This document shows, one piece after another, positions 36,096-44,117 of a stretch of DNA of 64,000 bases (position 1 is the first letter of the stretch; each line of letters begins with the position of its first letter). The stretch is from positions 9,261 to 73,260 of the forward strand of contig JBQDEV010000015.1 of the NCBI GenBank assembly GCA_052084925.1, in the 5' to 3' direction. The DNA comes from CmP2 sp052084925 (GTDB lineage Bacteria; Actinomycetota; Actinomycetes; Actinomycetales; Micrococcaceae). A program made the position numbers and the translations under genes. A model generated the notes under the pieces. The model was given only the letters and a program-made list of their open reading frames with translations, was not told the DNA's origin and made no database searches.

Positions 36096-37108
36096 TGGCA
36101 GTTCTCATCGATCCAGCACGGTGGCCGGCACACGGCACCGTCTTCTCCCATCTGGTCTCAGATGAATCGCTGGACGAGCTGCACCGCTTCGCCCGCGCCA
36201 ATGACGTCGCCCTGCGCGCCTTCGACGGCGACCACTACGACGTGCCCGTGGAAATGTACGGGGATCTCGTCGCTGCCGGCGCCCTGGAGGTCTCCGGCGG
36301 CGAGCTGGTTCGCCGCCTCGTCGCCTCCGGTCTGCGCATCCCCGCCGCACAGCGGCCCAGCAAGCTGCAGAAGATCCTGCACCAGCGCTTCGATCGGCTC
36401 TTCCCCGGCACCTCGGAGCTGGACCGCGATCCGATCGCCACAGGGCTGATCGAGCGCTGGCGCGAACCGCACCGGCACTACCACGACCTCTCCCACCTGC
36501 TCGCCGTGCTCAAAGCGCTGGACGTCCTGGAGCGACAGGGCGAATCGTTCGGCCCCTACCCGCGGGCCGTCAAGCTTGCGGCGTGGTTTCACGATGCGAT
36601 CTACCTGGGCAGTCCGGCCCGGCCCCCGGGACAGGATGAGGAGGACTCCGCCCGGCTGGCCGAGCGCACCTTGCCCGAACTGGGGCTGCCGGCCGCCGAG
36701 CTCATCGAGACGGCCCGGCTGGTGCGGCTGACCTTCACCCACGACCCTCACGAAGACGATCCTGGTGGCCAGGTGCTCTGTGACGCTGACCTGGAGGTGC
36801 TGGGACGCAACCCGGGCGCCTACGGCCGCTACCGCGATGCCGTCCGGCAGGACTTCGCCCATATCCCCGACGACCAGTTCTTCGCAGGCCGGGAGAAGGT
36901 GCTGCGCTCATTGCTGGCGCAGAACCCGATCTTCAACACCCGCACCGGGATCAAGCGCTGGGAGCGACAGGCGCGCAAGAATCTCATCGCCGAGCTCTAC
37001 CCCAGCGGCAAGGCCCGGAAGAAGTCGGACGAACCCACGGCGACCGTCCCGGAATCCGAGTCTGGGGACACACCGAGCGACGCGCCTCAGCAGGACGACA
37101 ACGACTAA
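36095..37108 (+). CDS. DUF4031-HD domain fusion protein
   Basis: 337 residues. Residues 1-90 match DUF4031 ('MAVLIDPARWPAHGTVFSHLVSDESLDELHRFA', in pieces: LIDPARWPAHG, SHLVSD, LHRFA). Residues about 120-300 form an HD-like metal phosphohydrolase domain: 'HRHYHDLSHL' , 'AAWFHDAIY' (HD pair) and later 'DADLEVLG' . The end is charged and probably disordered. The two domains are often separate proteins; the fusion suggests one pathway. Substrate unknown. Confidence 0.8.
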   Translation: MAVLIDPARWPAHGTVFSHLVSDESLDELHRFARANDVALRAFDGDHYDVPVEMYGDLVAAGALEVSGGELVRRLVASGLRIPAAQRPSKLQKILHQRFDRLFPGTSELDRDPIATGLIERWREPHRHYHDLSHLLAVLKALDVLERQGESFGPYPRAVKLAAWFHDAIYLGSPARPPGQDEEDSARLAERTLPELGLPAAELIETARLVRLTFTHDPHEDDPGGQVLCDADLEVLGRNPGAYGRYRDAVRQDFAHIPDDQFFAGREKVLRSLLAQNPIFNTRTGIKRWERQARKNLIAELYPSGKARKKSDEPTATVPESESGDTPSDAPQQDDND

Positions 37109-37165
37109 GTCGTCCCGGCCGCACCGGGTGCCCGACGGCGGCTTCACAACGATGGTTTAACGACG

Positions 37166-37200
37166 GTGGCCCGCACTCCGTTCAGGAGTGCGGGCCACTG
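37166..37200. terminator. Terminator between the HD gene and groEL
   Basis: Stem GTGGCCCGCACTCC with GAGTGCGGGCCAC around GTTCAG. It separates converging genes; a short T-rich stretch (TGTTGG) follows on the plus strand. Confidence 0.7.
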
Positions 37201-37244
37201 TTGGTGATCCTCGGGTCAGCGAGGCGTCATCCGTGATCAGCTGA

Positions 37245-38879
37245 TCACATCATGCCGCCCATGCCGCCCATCGGGTCCATGCCTTCGCCACCGCCGGCCG
37301 GAGCCTTCTCGGGCTTGTCGGCGACGACAGCTTCGGTGGTCAGGAACAGACCAGCGATGGAGGCGGCGTTCTGCAGTGCAGAGCGGGTCACCTTCACCGG
37401 GTCGTTCACGCCGGCTTTGAGCAGGTTCTCGTACTCGCCGGTGGCGGCGTTCAGGCCTTCACCGTCGGCCAGGGACTGGACGCGGTCCACCACAACGCCG
37501 GGCTCGAGGCCAGCGTTCAGGGCGATTTGCTTCAGCGGTGCCTCGACGGCAACCTTGACGATGTTGGCGCCGGTGGCCTCGTCGCCTTCCAATTTCAGAC
37601 CGTCCAGCACCTTGGCGCCAGCCTGGATCAGGGCCACGCCGCCGCCGGCGACGATGCCCTCTTCCACGGCAGCCTTGGCGTTGCGCACAGCGTCCTCGAT
37701 GCGGTGCTTGCGCTCCTTGAGCTCCACCTCGGTGGCGGCACCGGCCTTGATGACGGCCACACCGCCGGCCAGCTTCGCCAGGCGCTCCTGGAGCTTCTCG
37801 CGGTCGTAGTCGGAGTCGGTGTTCTCGATCTCGGCACGGATCTGAGCCACACGGCCGGAGATCTGCTCGGCGTCGCCGGCACCCTCGACGATGGTGGTCT
37901 CGTCCTTGGTCACCACGACCTTGCGGGCGGTGCCGAGCACGGAAACATCGGCGTTGTCCAGGGACAGGCCGACCTCTTCGGAGATGACCTGGCCACCGGT
38001 GAGGATGGCGATGTCAGCCAGCATGGCCTTGCGGCGGTCGCCGAAGCCCGGTGCCTTCACGGCCACGGACTTGAAGGTGCCGCGGATCTTGTTGACGACC
38101 AGGGTGGCCAGGGCTTCGCCCTCGACGTCCTCGGCGATGATCAGCAGCGGCTTGCCGGACTGCATGACCTTCTCCAGCAGGGAGACCATGTCCTTGACGT
38201 TGGAGATCTTCGAGTTGACGATCAGGATGTAGGGGTCCTCCAGGACGGCTTCCTGGCGGTCGGTGTCGGAGACGAAGTAACCGGAGATGTAGCCCTTGTC
38301 GAAGCGCATGCCCTCGGTCAGTTCGAGGTCCAGCCCGAAGGTGTTGGACTCCTCAACGGTGATGACGCCTTCCTTGCCGACCTTGTCCAGGGCCTCGGCG
38401 ATGAGCTCGCCGATCTGGGTGTCAGCGGCGGAGATGGACGCGGTCGCGGCGATCTGCTCCTTGGTCTCGATCTCCACAGCGGAGTCGAGCAGCTGGGCGG
38501 TGACGGCTTCGACAGCCTTGTCGATACCGCGACGCAGGGCAATCGGGTCGGCACCGGCGGCCACGTTGCGCAGGCCTTCCTTGACCAGGGCCTGAGCCAG
38601 CACGGTAGCGGTGGTGGTGCCGTCGCCTGCGACGTCGTCCGTCTTCTTGGCCACTTCCTTGACCAGCTCGGCGCCGATCTTCTCGTAGGGATCCTCGAGC
38701 TCGATCTCCTTGGCGATGGACACGCCATCGTTGGTGATGGTGGGGGCGCCCCACTTCTTCTCGAGGACGACGTTGCGGCCGCGCGGGCCCAAGGTCACCT
38801 TCACGGCGTCGGCAAGGGTGTTGAGACCCTTCTCCAGGCCGCGGCGAGCCTCTTCATCAAATGCAATGGTCTTGACCAT
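37245..38879 (-). CDS. groL: 60-kDa chaperonin GroEL (no adjacent groES)
   Basis: 544 residues, full length. Starts 'MVKTIAFDEEARRGLEKG'; ATP-binding 'LGPRGRNVVLEKKWGAPTITNDGVSIAKEIE' and 'AGDGTTTATVLAQ' are intact, and it ends in a Gly/Met tail (GGMGGMM) typical of the housekeeping GroEL. Folds proteins in an ATP-driven double ring with GroES. groES is not upstream, as in many actinobacteria with two groEL copies. Controlled by a CIRCE operator at 39025-39051. Confidence 0.97.
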   Translation of the reverse strand: MVKTIAFDEEARRGLEKGLNTLADAVKVTLGPRGRNVVLEKKWGAPTITNDGVSIAKEIELEDPYEKIGAELVKEVAKKTDDVAGDGTTTATVLAQALVKEGLRNVAAGADPIALRRGIDKAVEAVTAQLLDSAVEIETKEQIAATASISAADTQIGELIAEALDKVGKEGVITVEESNTFGLDLELTEGMRFDKGYISGYFVSDTDRQEAVLEDPYILIVNSKISNVKDMVSLLEKVMQSGKPLLIIAEDVEGEALATLVVNKIRGTFKSVAVKAPGFGDRRKAMLADIAILTGGQVISEEVGLSLDNADVSVLGTARKVVVTKDETTIVEGAGDAEQISGRVAQIRAEIENTDSDYDREKLQERLAKLAGGVAVIKAGAATEVELKERKHRIEDAVRNAKAAVEEGIVAGGGVALIQAGAKVLDGLKLEGDEATGANIVKVAVEAPLKQIALNAGLEPGVVVDRVQSLADGEGLNAATGEYENLLKAGVNDPVKVTRSALQNAASIAGLFLTTEAVVADKPEKAPAGGGEGMDPMGGMGGMM

Positions 38880-39007
38880 TTGTCGCAGTCCTTTCTGGAC
38901 GGGTCTTGATGTAGGTACCTCGGCCCGAGTCAGCGCCCGCGACGGCTGGTCGACGCACTGGTAATCGACCCAACTAACTCGAGATAGCCCTGGCAGTCAG
39001 AGCCCGA

Positions 39008-39051
39008 GAGTGCTAACCCCATTTTTAGCACTCACCCCAGACGAGTGCAAG
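39008..39051 (-). promoter_or_regulatory. CIRCE (HrcA operator) with an extra third half-site
   Basis: Minus strand: CTTGCACTC-N9-GAGTGCTAA (39051-39025) matches CIRCE (TTAGCACTC-N9-GAGTGCTAA) with two changes in the first arm. Eight bases further on is a second, perfect TTAGCACTC (39016-39008). HrcA repression of groEL at normal temperature is established for such sites; the role of the third half-site is unknown. Confidence 0.88.
39022..39050 (-). promoter_or_regulatory. groEL promoter
   Basis: On the minus strand TTGCAC (39050-39045), 17 bases, TAAAAA (39027-39022). This is a good sigma-A type promoter lying inside the CIRCE element. Confidence 0.65.
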
Positions 39052-39081
39052 TGCCTGGGGCTGAGAGCGAACCCTCGCAGA

Positions 39082-39765
39082 TCAACCGGAGTAATCGTCG
39101 CCGAGCACCACAACGATGTTGGCGAACGAGGGTTCCTGAACGGCGGTGATACCCAGCTGATCCGCAATCGCCTGGGCGGTGGCTTCGTCGTCGGCGTAGA
39201 ACACCACCGAGGAGGTGATGGCGGAGCCCTGCCAGTTCGCGGTGACCGGCACATTGAATCCCGCCGCGGTCAGTTCTTGGGAAGCCAGTCCGGCCAGGCC
39301 CTGGGTCATGGTCGCGTTGTAGACCTCGATGCCTTGGCTGTAATCGACATCGGCGGCACCGGTCGGGTCCGGATCCTCTCCACCCTCGGGATCCTCCACG
39401 CTGCCCTCGGGGGCGCTGGCGTCGTCGCCGGCGTCGCCCTCGAGATCTGTCTCGTTCTCGTCGGTGGTGCCAGCGTCGCCGGTCTCGCCTGCGTCATCAG
39501 CGTCGGCGTCGGCGGACGCTGAGGGGTCGGCCGGGGCCTCTGTGGTCTGGTCGTCGCCCGGGGAGGCGGCGCCGAACCAGTCGGTGCGTAGTTGGGGCAA
39601 CAGCAGGAAGGCAACGATGCCGACCACCAGTGCCAGAGCCGCCGCGATGATCAGCACATTGAGCCCGGTGTTGGACTCGGGCTTGGCGACGGCGGCGCGG
39701 TGGGCACCGACCTGGTCGGTGTATTCCGGGACGTCATCGTAGTGGTCCTGCGGATACTTGGTCAT
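39082..39765 (-). CDS. LytR_C-domain membrane protein
   Basis: 227 residues: short cytosolic N-terminus, one TM segment (about 33-57), a 70-residue acidic Asp/Glu/Ala/Gly/Thr linker, and a C-terminal LytR_C domain beginning 'IEVYNATMTQGLAGLASQELTAAGF' and ending 'ANIVVVLGDDYSG'. LytR_C domains accompany envelope proteins, often next to LytR-CpsA-Psr enzymes, though none is here. Overlaps the DUF3263 gene by 4 bp. Confidence 0.85.
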   Translation of the reverse strand: MTKYPQDHYDDVPEYTDQVGAHRAAVAKPESNTGLNVLIIAAALALVVGIVAFLLLPQLRTDWFGAASPGDDQTTEAPADPSASADADADDAGETGDAGTTDENETDLEGDAGDDASAPEGSVEDPEGGEDPDPTGAADVDYSQGIEVYNATMTQGLAGLASQELTAAGFNVPVTANWQGSAITSSVVFYADDEATAQAIADQLGITAVQEPSFANIVVVLGDDYSG

Positions 39766-40019
39766 GAGCTCCCCTGCTCTGGACTGCCGTGGGCACGGAA
39801 TCGGGTCGATCTGAGTCTACGCAATCGTCGCACCACGAGGGGTTTATAGGCCAGGGCGCGTTCGTCGTCGAGCAATCGGGCGAGAATCTGATAGTAGGTG
39901 GTCGCCGAGAGTCCGAATGTATCGCGAATGGCCTGGTCCTTGGCCCCTTGGTAGGTGAAACGCTGTTCCTCGAAGGCGAGGATGCTCCGGTCCCGCTCAG
40001 AGAGCTCAGAGCCGGGCAT
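39762..40019 (-). CDS. DUF3263 protein
   Basis: 85 residues: 'LSERDRSILAFEEQRFTYQGAKDQAIRDTFGLSATTYYQIL' is the DUF3263 signature (shown in pieces: LSERDR, AFE, GAKDQAIR, SATTYYQ), then LVVRRLRRLR. Looks like a helix-turn-helix DNA-binding protein and is conserved next to LytR_C proteins in actinobacteria. Function unknown. The open frame extends far upstream opposite ung; ATG 40019 is the family start. Confidence 0.85.
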   Translation of the reverse strand: MPGSELSERDRSILAFEEQRFTYQGAKDQAIRDTFGLSATTYYQILARLLDDERALAYKPLVVRRLRRLRSTRFRAHGSPEQGSS

Positions 40020-40118
40020 GGGTCGCTCCTCGGAGAATCGGTGATCAGCATATCGACTGGTGTCGGTGATCCTCCATTTTACGCGCTCGGGCCGAGGACA
40101 CCGTCCCGAGTGCTTCGC

Positions 40119-40131
40119 TACGCTGGACGGA
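40119..40131 (+). promoter_or_regulatory. -10 box of leaderless ung transcript
   Basis: TACGCT at 40119-40124, 6 bases before the ATG at 40131. It sets the ung start. Confidence 0.5.
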
Positions 40132-40817
40132 TGCTGATCTCTGACGTGCGCGAACCCTTGGACCCGGGCTGGGATGCGGCCCTGGCGGAGCAGACCGAGA
40201 CCTTCGCCACCCTGGCCGAGTCGCTCCGAGAACGCCATGAGGCCGGAGAGCAGGTGCTGCCCGCTCCGGAGAACATTCTGCGCGTTTTCCGGCAGCCCTT
40301 CGATGAGGTCAAGGTGCTGATCCTGGGACAAGACCCCTACCCCACCCCGGGGCATCCGGTGGGGATGAGCTTCTCGGTGGCCCGCAATGTGCGGCCGCTG
40401 GCACGATCGCTGACGAATATCTACCGGGAGCTCAACGATGATCTGGGCATTGCTCCGGCCGAGCACGGGGACCTCATCTCGTGGGCGCAGCAGGGGGTAG
40501 CCCTGCTGAACCGGGTACTGACCGTGCAGGCCGGTGCACCGGGCTCGCACCGTGGCCTGGGGTGGGAACAGATCACCGAGGCGGCCGTGCGCGCGCTGGC
40601 GGCTCGCGAGCGGCCGCTGGTGGCCCTGCTGTGGGGCAACGACGCCCGCAAGATGGCCCCGCTCTTGAACGCTGGCGCCCGCACGCTGGTGATCGAGTCG
40701 GCGCACCCGTCGCCGCTGTCGGCGCGCCGCGGATTCTTCGGCTCGCGACCATTCTCGCGGGCCAACGAGTTCCTTTCGGCCCAGGGCGTGGATCCCGTGG
40801 ACTGGCAGGTGCACTGA
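40131..40817 (+). CDS. ung: Uracil-DNA glycosylase, family 1
   Basis: 228 residues. Water-activating motif 'ILGQDPYPTPGHPVG' with catalytic Asp68, 'VALLWGNDARK' and DNA-intercalation loop 'HPSPLSARRGF' (HPSPLS, about residue 190). Removes uracil from DNA to start base-excision repair. The frame is open upstream to 39789, but that stretch lies over DUF3263; ATG 40131 with its promoter gives the normal length. Converges with the ThrE gene. Confidence 0.95.
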   Translation: MLISDVREPLDPGWDAALAEQTETFATLAESLRERHEAGEQVLPAPENILRVFRQPFDEVKVLILGQDPYPTPGHPVGMSFSVARNVRPLARSLTNIYRELNDDLGIAPAEHGDLISWAQQGVALLNRVLTVQAGAPGSHRGLGWEQITEAAVRALAARERPLVALLWGNDARKMAPLLNAGARTLVIESAHPSPLSARRGFFGSRPFSRANEFLSAQGVDPVDWQVH

Positions 40818-40825
40818 GGCGCGGC

Positions 40826-42649
40826 TCAGCGACGCCCGATGCGGCGGCGCTCGTTACCCTGCAGCTTCGAGGTGAGCGGGCGGGCCAGAGTGTCACCCAG
40901 CACCGACCCGGCAGCCACGGCCAGGATGACGATGGAGGCCATCACCATTCCGACGATGCCGCTGACCGCGCCGGTGTTCATCGCGATTTCGTACATGGAG
41001 CGGAAGATCGCCAGACCGGGTAGCAGGAACAGCACCGAGGGCACGGCGATCACCAGCTGGGGCGCGCCAAGCCGCAGCGCGACCATACGGGCCAGGAAGC
41101 CGATGATCACGGCAGCCGCCGCCGGAGAGATCACCGGTCCCAGTCCCAGGAAGAGCGCGAATTCGTAGCCGATGAAGCCCAGGGTGGACACGATGCCGGT
41201 GGGCAGCAGCAGTCGCCATTCGGATTGTTCGGCTGCGGCCACGCCGGCGGAGGCGAAGAACACCAGGATGCCGAGCATCCACACCGGGTACCAGTAGTTC
41301 GGCGCGGCGGTGACGTCTACCTCGGGCACGCCCAACTGGGAGGCGGAGACGGCGGCGAAAACGATGCCGCCGACCATGGCCACGTAGGTGAGCACGGCGG
41401 AGACGAAACGACCGGCGGCCGTGATCGGGAAGCCGTTGATACCGTCCTGCACGGCCGAGACGAAGCGACCCGAGGGCAGCATAATCATCAGGATCCCGGC
41501 CACCACGGTGGCGGGGTCCTTGAACACGTCCATCGAGAACAGACCCAGGGAAATCACGGTGGCCATGAAGCCACCAAGCATCGTGGTGAAGAATTCCGGG
41601 GCACGCAGCCGGGCCATCCCGTACATCGAGACCACCACGACCACGGTCGACACCAGGGTGACGAGCCCGGCGAGCGGGCTGCCACCGATGTAGAGCACGA
41701 ACAGGGCAGCGAACACCGCATTAGCAGCTACCGTCATCCACGGCCGGAAGGGCTTGCGCCGGTGCCGAATCTCGGCCAGCTGGCGCTCAGCGTCTTCTCG
41801 GGTCGTGTCGCCGGCGGCGATGGAGGAGACGAGCCGGTGCAGGAATGCCAGACCCGCGTAGTTCTGCGACCAGGAGCGCACCACGCGCTGCAGCGTGTAC
41901 GGCGTCTCCCCCGGAGGCGCGTAGTTCAGCGAGAAGGCCTGGTTGGTGATGTCGATTTCGGTCTCGTGCACCCCGTAGGCCTGGGTGACCACGATGATCG
42001 AGGTCTCTACCTCCAGCGCGCCGGCGCCGAAACGGAACATGGTCTCCCCCAGCTTCATGGCGAAGTCGAGGGTGTTGCGAATATCGGCCGCTTCAGCAGC
42101 TTTCTGATATTCCTTACGGGCGGCCGCGGCGAACGGGCTGGTTTCCAGTCGGCTCACCAGGTTCATCACCTGAGTCGGCATCCGCTCCCGGTACGGTGCG
42201 GTCGCCGGTTCGTCGCGACGGCGAGGTCGGCGCTCGGGCAGACGTAGCCCGCGGGACCTACGGGTGCCGTTCGGCTCAGTGGGGGTCTGCGTTTTGCGCG
42301 TCCGTGACCGGCCCGGGGTGGGCAGCTCGGGGGCGGGAATCACCGGCAGCGCGCCCACGGTGGGCGTCGGTTCTGGGGCGGCGCTCGGCAGGGTGTAGAG
42401 GTCGTGGGGTTCCGTGGTCGGCGTCTCCGTCGTCGACAGTGCAGCCGTCGGTGCCGGCTCCGGGCCGAATCCGTCGGAGGGGTCCATCTGGGGGGCCTGA
42501 GCATCCGGGTTGGGCAGGGTGACGGCCGGACGGATGACGGGCACGGTGATCTGCCCGGTGGACGGCTCCGGCTCCGGGGCGGCCTCGGTCGTCAGACCGA
42601 ACGGCCCCTCGTCGTTGGACGCTGCTGTGGGGTGCTCTTCGCGGGTCAT
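40826..42649 (-). CDS. Threonine/serine exporter (ThrE family)
   Basis: 607 residues. About 165 N-terminal residues are Pro/Thr-rich and probably disordered. Then the ThrE N-domain 'MKLGETMFRFGAGALEVETSIIVVTQAYGV' (seen in pieces: FGAGALEVE, TQAYGV) and ten hydrophobic segments, i.e. fused ThrE and ThrE_2 halves as in Corynebacterium ThrE. Exports threonine and serine from the cytosol. Monocistronic; a good AGGAGGTGGTCGA-like site stands before ATG 42649. Confidence 0.9.
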   Translation of the reverse strand: MTREEHPTAASNDEGPFGLTTEAAPEPEPSTGQITVPVIRPAVTLPNPDAQAPQMDPSDGFGPEPAPTAALSTTETPTTEPHDLYTLPSAAPEPTPTVGALPVIPAPELPTPGRSRTRKTQTPTEPNGTRRSRGLRLPERRPRRRDEPATAPYRERMPTQVMNLVSRLETSPFAAAARKEYQKAAEAADIRNTLDFAMKLGETMFRFGAGALEVETSIIVVTQAYGVHETEIDITNQAFSLNYAPPGETPYTLQRVVRSWSQNYAGLAFLHRLVSSIAAGDTTREDAERQLAEIRHRRKPFRPWMTVAANAVFAALFVLYIGGSPLAGLVTLVSTVVVVVSMYGMARLRAPEFFTTMLGGFMATVISLGLFSMDVFKDPATVVAGILMIMLPSGRFVSAVQDGINGFPITAAGRFVSAVLTYVAMVGGIVFAAVSASQLGVPEVDVTAAPNYWYPVWMLGILVFFASAGVAAAEQSEWRLLLPTGIVSTLGFIGYEFALFLGLGPVISPAAAAVIIGFLARMVALRLGAPQLVIAVPSVLFLLPGLAIFRSMYEIAMNTGAVSGIVGMVMASIVILAVAAGSVLGDTLARPLTSKLQGNERRRIGRR

Positions 42650-42804
42650 TCGACCACCTCCTGTCGGGTCACTTGCGGCCGTCGTCGGGCCGCGGGTCCG
42701 TGAGGGACCATCTCTGATTTCTGTGTCGTGACGCCATCGCGGCTATGAACCACGAGCGACGGGGAATGGAATATTCACGGGCTGACGACCCGCTCTTAAC
42801 GAGA

Positions 42805-42832
42805 TCAGGACCCCTTGTAAAGGGCCCTGATG
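42805..42832 (-). terminator. Hairpin after tRNA-Val
   Basis: TCAGGACCCCTT pairs with AAGGGCCCTGA (one bulge) around GTA. It lies 6 bp past the tRNA 3' end; no U-run, so a processing or terminator hairpin. Confidence 0.4.
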
Positions 42833-42837
42833 GGTGG

Positions 42838-42911
42838 TGGATCTTACTGGACTCGAACCAGCGACCTCTCGCGTGTGAAGCGAACGCTCTAACCAACTGA
42901 GCTAAAGATCC
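42838..42911 (-). tRNA. tRNA-Val (anticodon CAC)
   Basis: Minus strand: acceptor GGATCTT/AAGATCC, D arm GCTC..GAGC, anticodon arm TTCGC/GCGAG with loop TTCACAC giving CAC, T arm with TTCGAGT. No encoded CCA. Reads GTG codons. Confidence 0.95.
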
Positions 42912-43002
42912 AAGCGACTTAGTGAGTTTAGCAGAGAACTAAGGCCTGCAGAAAATCCGCGGCGTCCAAGAAACGCGTCCGTCATCACCCCGAGCACACG
43001 CA

Positions 43003-43015
43003 TAGGATGACGCTA
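43003..43015 (+). promoter_or_regulatory. -10 box of leaderless azlC transcript
   Basis: TAGGAT at 43003-43008, 6 bases before the ATG at 43015. Confidence 0.5.
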
Positions 43016-43767
43016 TGCCCGCAACCCCCTCCGAGCTCGAACGGAACCCGGACGAGCCTTCGCTGTGGTCCCATCCTGCTTTCCGCACCGGAGCCTCCGT
43101 CGCCGTGGCCACCGGACTCTACGGCATCTCCTTCGGTGCGCTGGCCGTGGCCGCCGGATTGACGGTGTGGCAGACCATCGCCCTGAGCGCGCTGATGTTC
43201 ACGGGCGGATCCCAGTTCGCGTTCATCGGGGTCCTCGCCGGGGGCTCCGGGGCCCAACTCGGCGGGGCGGCCACCGGTGCCGCCTCACTGCTGGGCGTGC
43301 GCAACGCCGTCTACGGCATGCAGATGAAGGCCCTGCTCCGGCCCCGCCCGGCGCTGCGCCCGGTGGCAGCGCACGTGACCATTGACGAGTCAGCCGCCAC
43401 CGCCGCCGCACAGTCAGACCGGCGCGGAACCGCCATCGGATTCTGGAGCGCCGGAGTCGGCGTCTACATACTGTGGAACGCTTTCACCATCGTCGGAGCA
43501 CTGGCCGGCACCGCACTCGGCGACCCGGCCAGCTGGGGCCTGGATGGGGCAGCCACCGCGGCGATGCTCGGGCTGCTCTGGCCCCGACTGCGCAGCGGGA
43601 ACACCTGGGCCCTGGCCGTCACCGCCGCGCTGGTCACCTCCATCACTCTGCCCATGCTTCCGGCAGGACTGCCGATTCTGATCGCCGCCGCGATCGCCGG
43701 TGCCTGGGGTTGGTTCATCTCCGAGCCCCGGCCCCGGGCCGAAATTTTGCGGGAGGAGACCTCATGA
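43015..43767 (+). CDS. azlC: AzlC-family branched-chain amino acid exporter, large subunit
   Basis: 250 residues with seven to eight hydrophobic segments. AzlC hallmarks: 'GLYGISFGALAVAAGLTVWQT' then 'LSALMFTGGSQFAFIGVL', 'GAASLLGVRNAVYGMQM' and 'HVTIDESAATAAAQ'. With AzlD it forms a two-component exporter of branched-chain amino acids (or analogues) as in BrnFE. Leaderless-type start; overlaps azlD by 4 bp. Confidence 0.9.
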   Translation: MPATPSELERNPDEPSLWSHPAFRTGASVAVATGLYGISFGALAVAAGLTVWQTIALSALMFTGGSQFAFIGVLAGGSGAQLGGAATGAASLLGVRNAVYGMQMKALLRPRPALRPVAAHVTIDESAATAAAQSDRRGTAIGFWSAGVGVYILWNAFTIVGALAGTALGDPASWGLDGAATAAMLGLLWPRLRSGNTWALAVTAALVTSITLPMLPAGLPILIAAAIAGAWGWFISEPRPRAEILREETS

Positions 43768-44075
43768 GCCTCTGGTTCTGGATTCTGTTGGCCAGTGCGA
43801 TCGCCTTCGCCACCAAATTGGTGGGCTATCTGATGCCGCAGTCCTGGCTCGAGCACGAGCGCGTGCTGCGCACCGCGAACGCGGTCACGATCGGGCTGCT
43901 CGCCGCCCTGGTCGCCATGAATGCCCTGGGCGATGGCACCTCGTTGAGCGCGGATTCCCGGATCGGCGCCCTCATTGCCGCGGCCGTGGCTCTGATCCTC
44001 CGGGCGCCATTCCTGGTGGTCGTGCTCGTCGGTGCGATCGCGGCAGCCGGGCTGCGCCTGCTCGGCTTCCCCTAA
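43764..44075 (+). CDS. azlD: AzlD-family branched-chain amino acid exporter, small subunit
   Basis: 103 residues, three to four hydrophobic segments, 'SAIAFATKLVGYLMP' near the N-terminus and 'LRAPFLVVVLVGAIAAAGLR' at the end, as in AzlD/BrnE. ATG 43764 overlaps the azlC stop (ATGA) and has GGGAGGAG upstream. Confidence 0.9.
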   Translation: MSLWFWILLASAIAFATKLVGYLMPQSWLEHERVLRTANAVTIGLLAALVAMNALGDGTSLSADSRIGALIAAAVALILRAPFLVVVLVGAIAAAGLRLLGFP

Positions 44076-44117
44076 TTCTCGGCCAGCTCAGGGAGACCAG
44101 CTCAGCGAGAAACGGCG

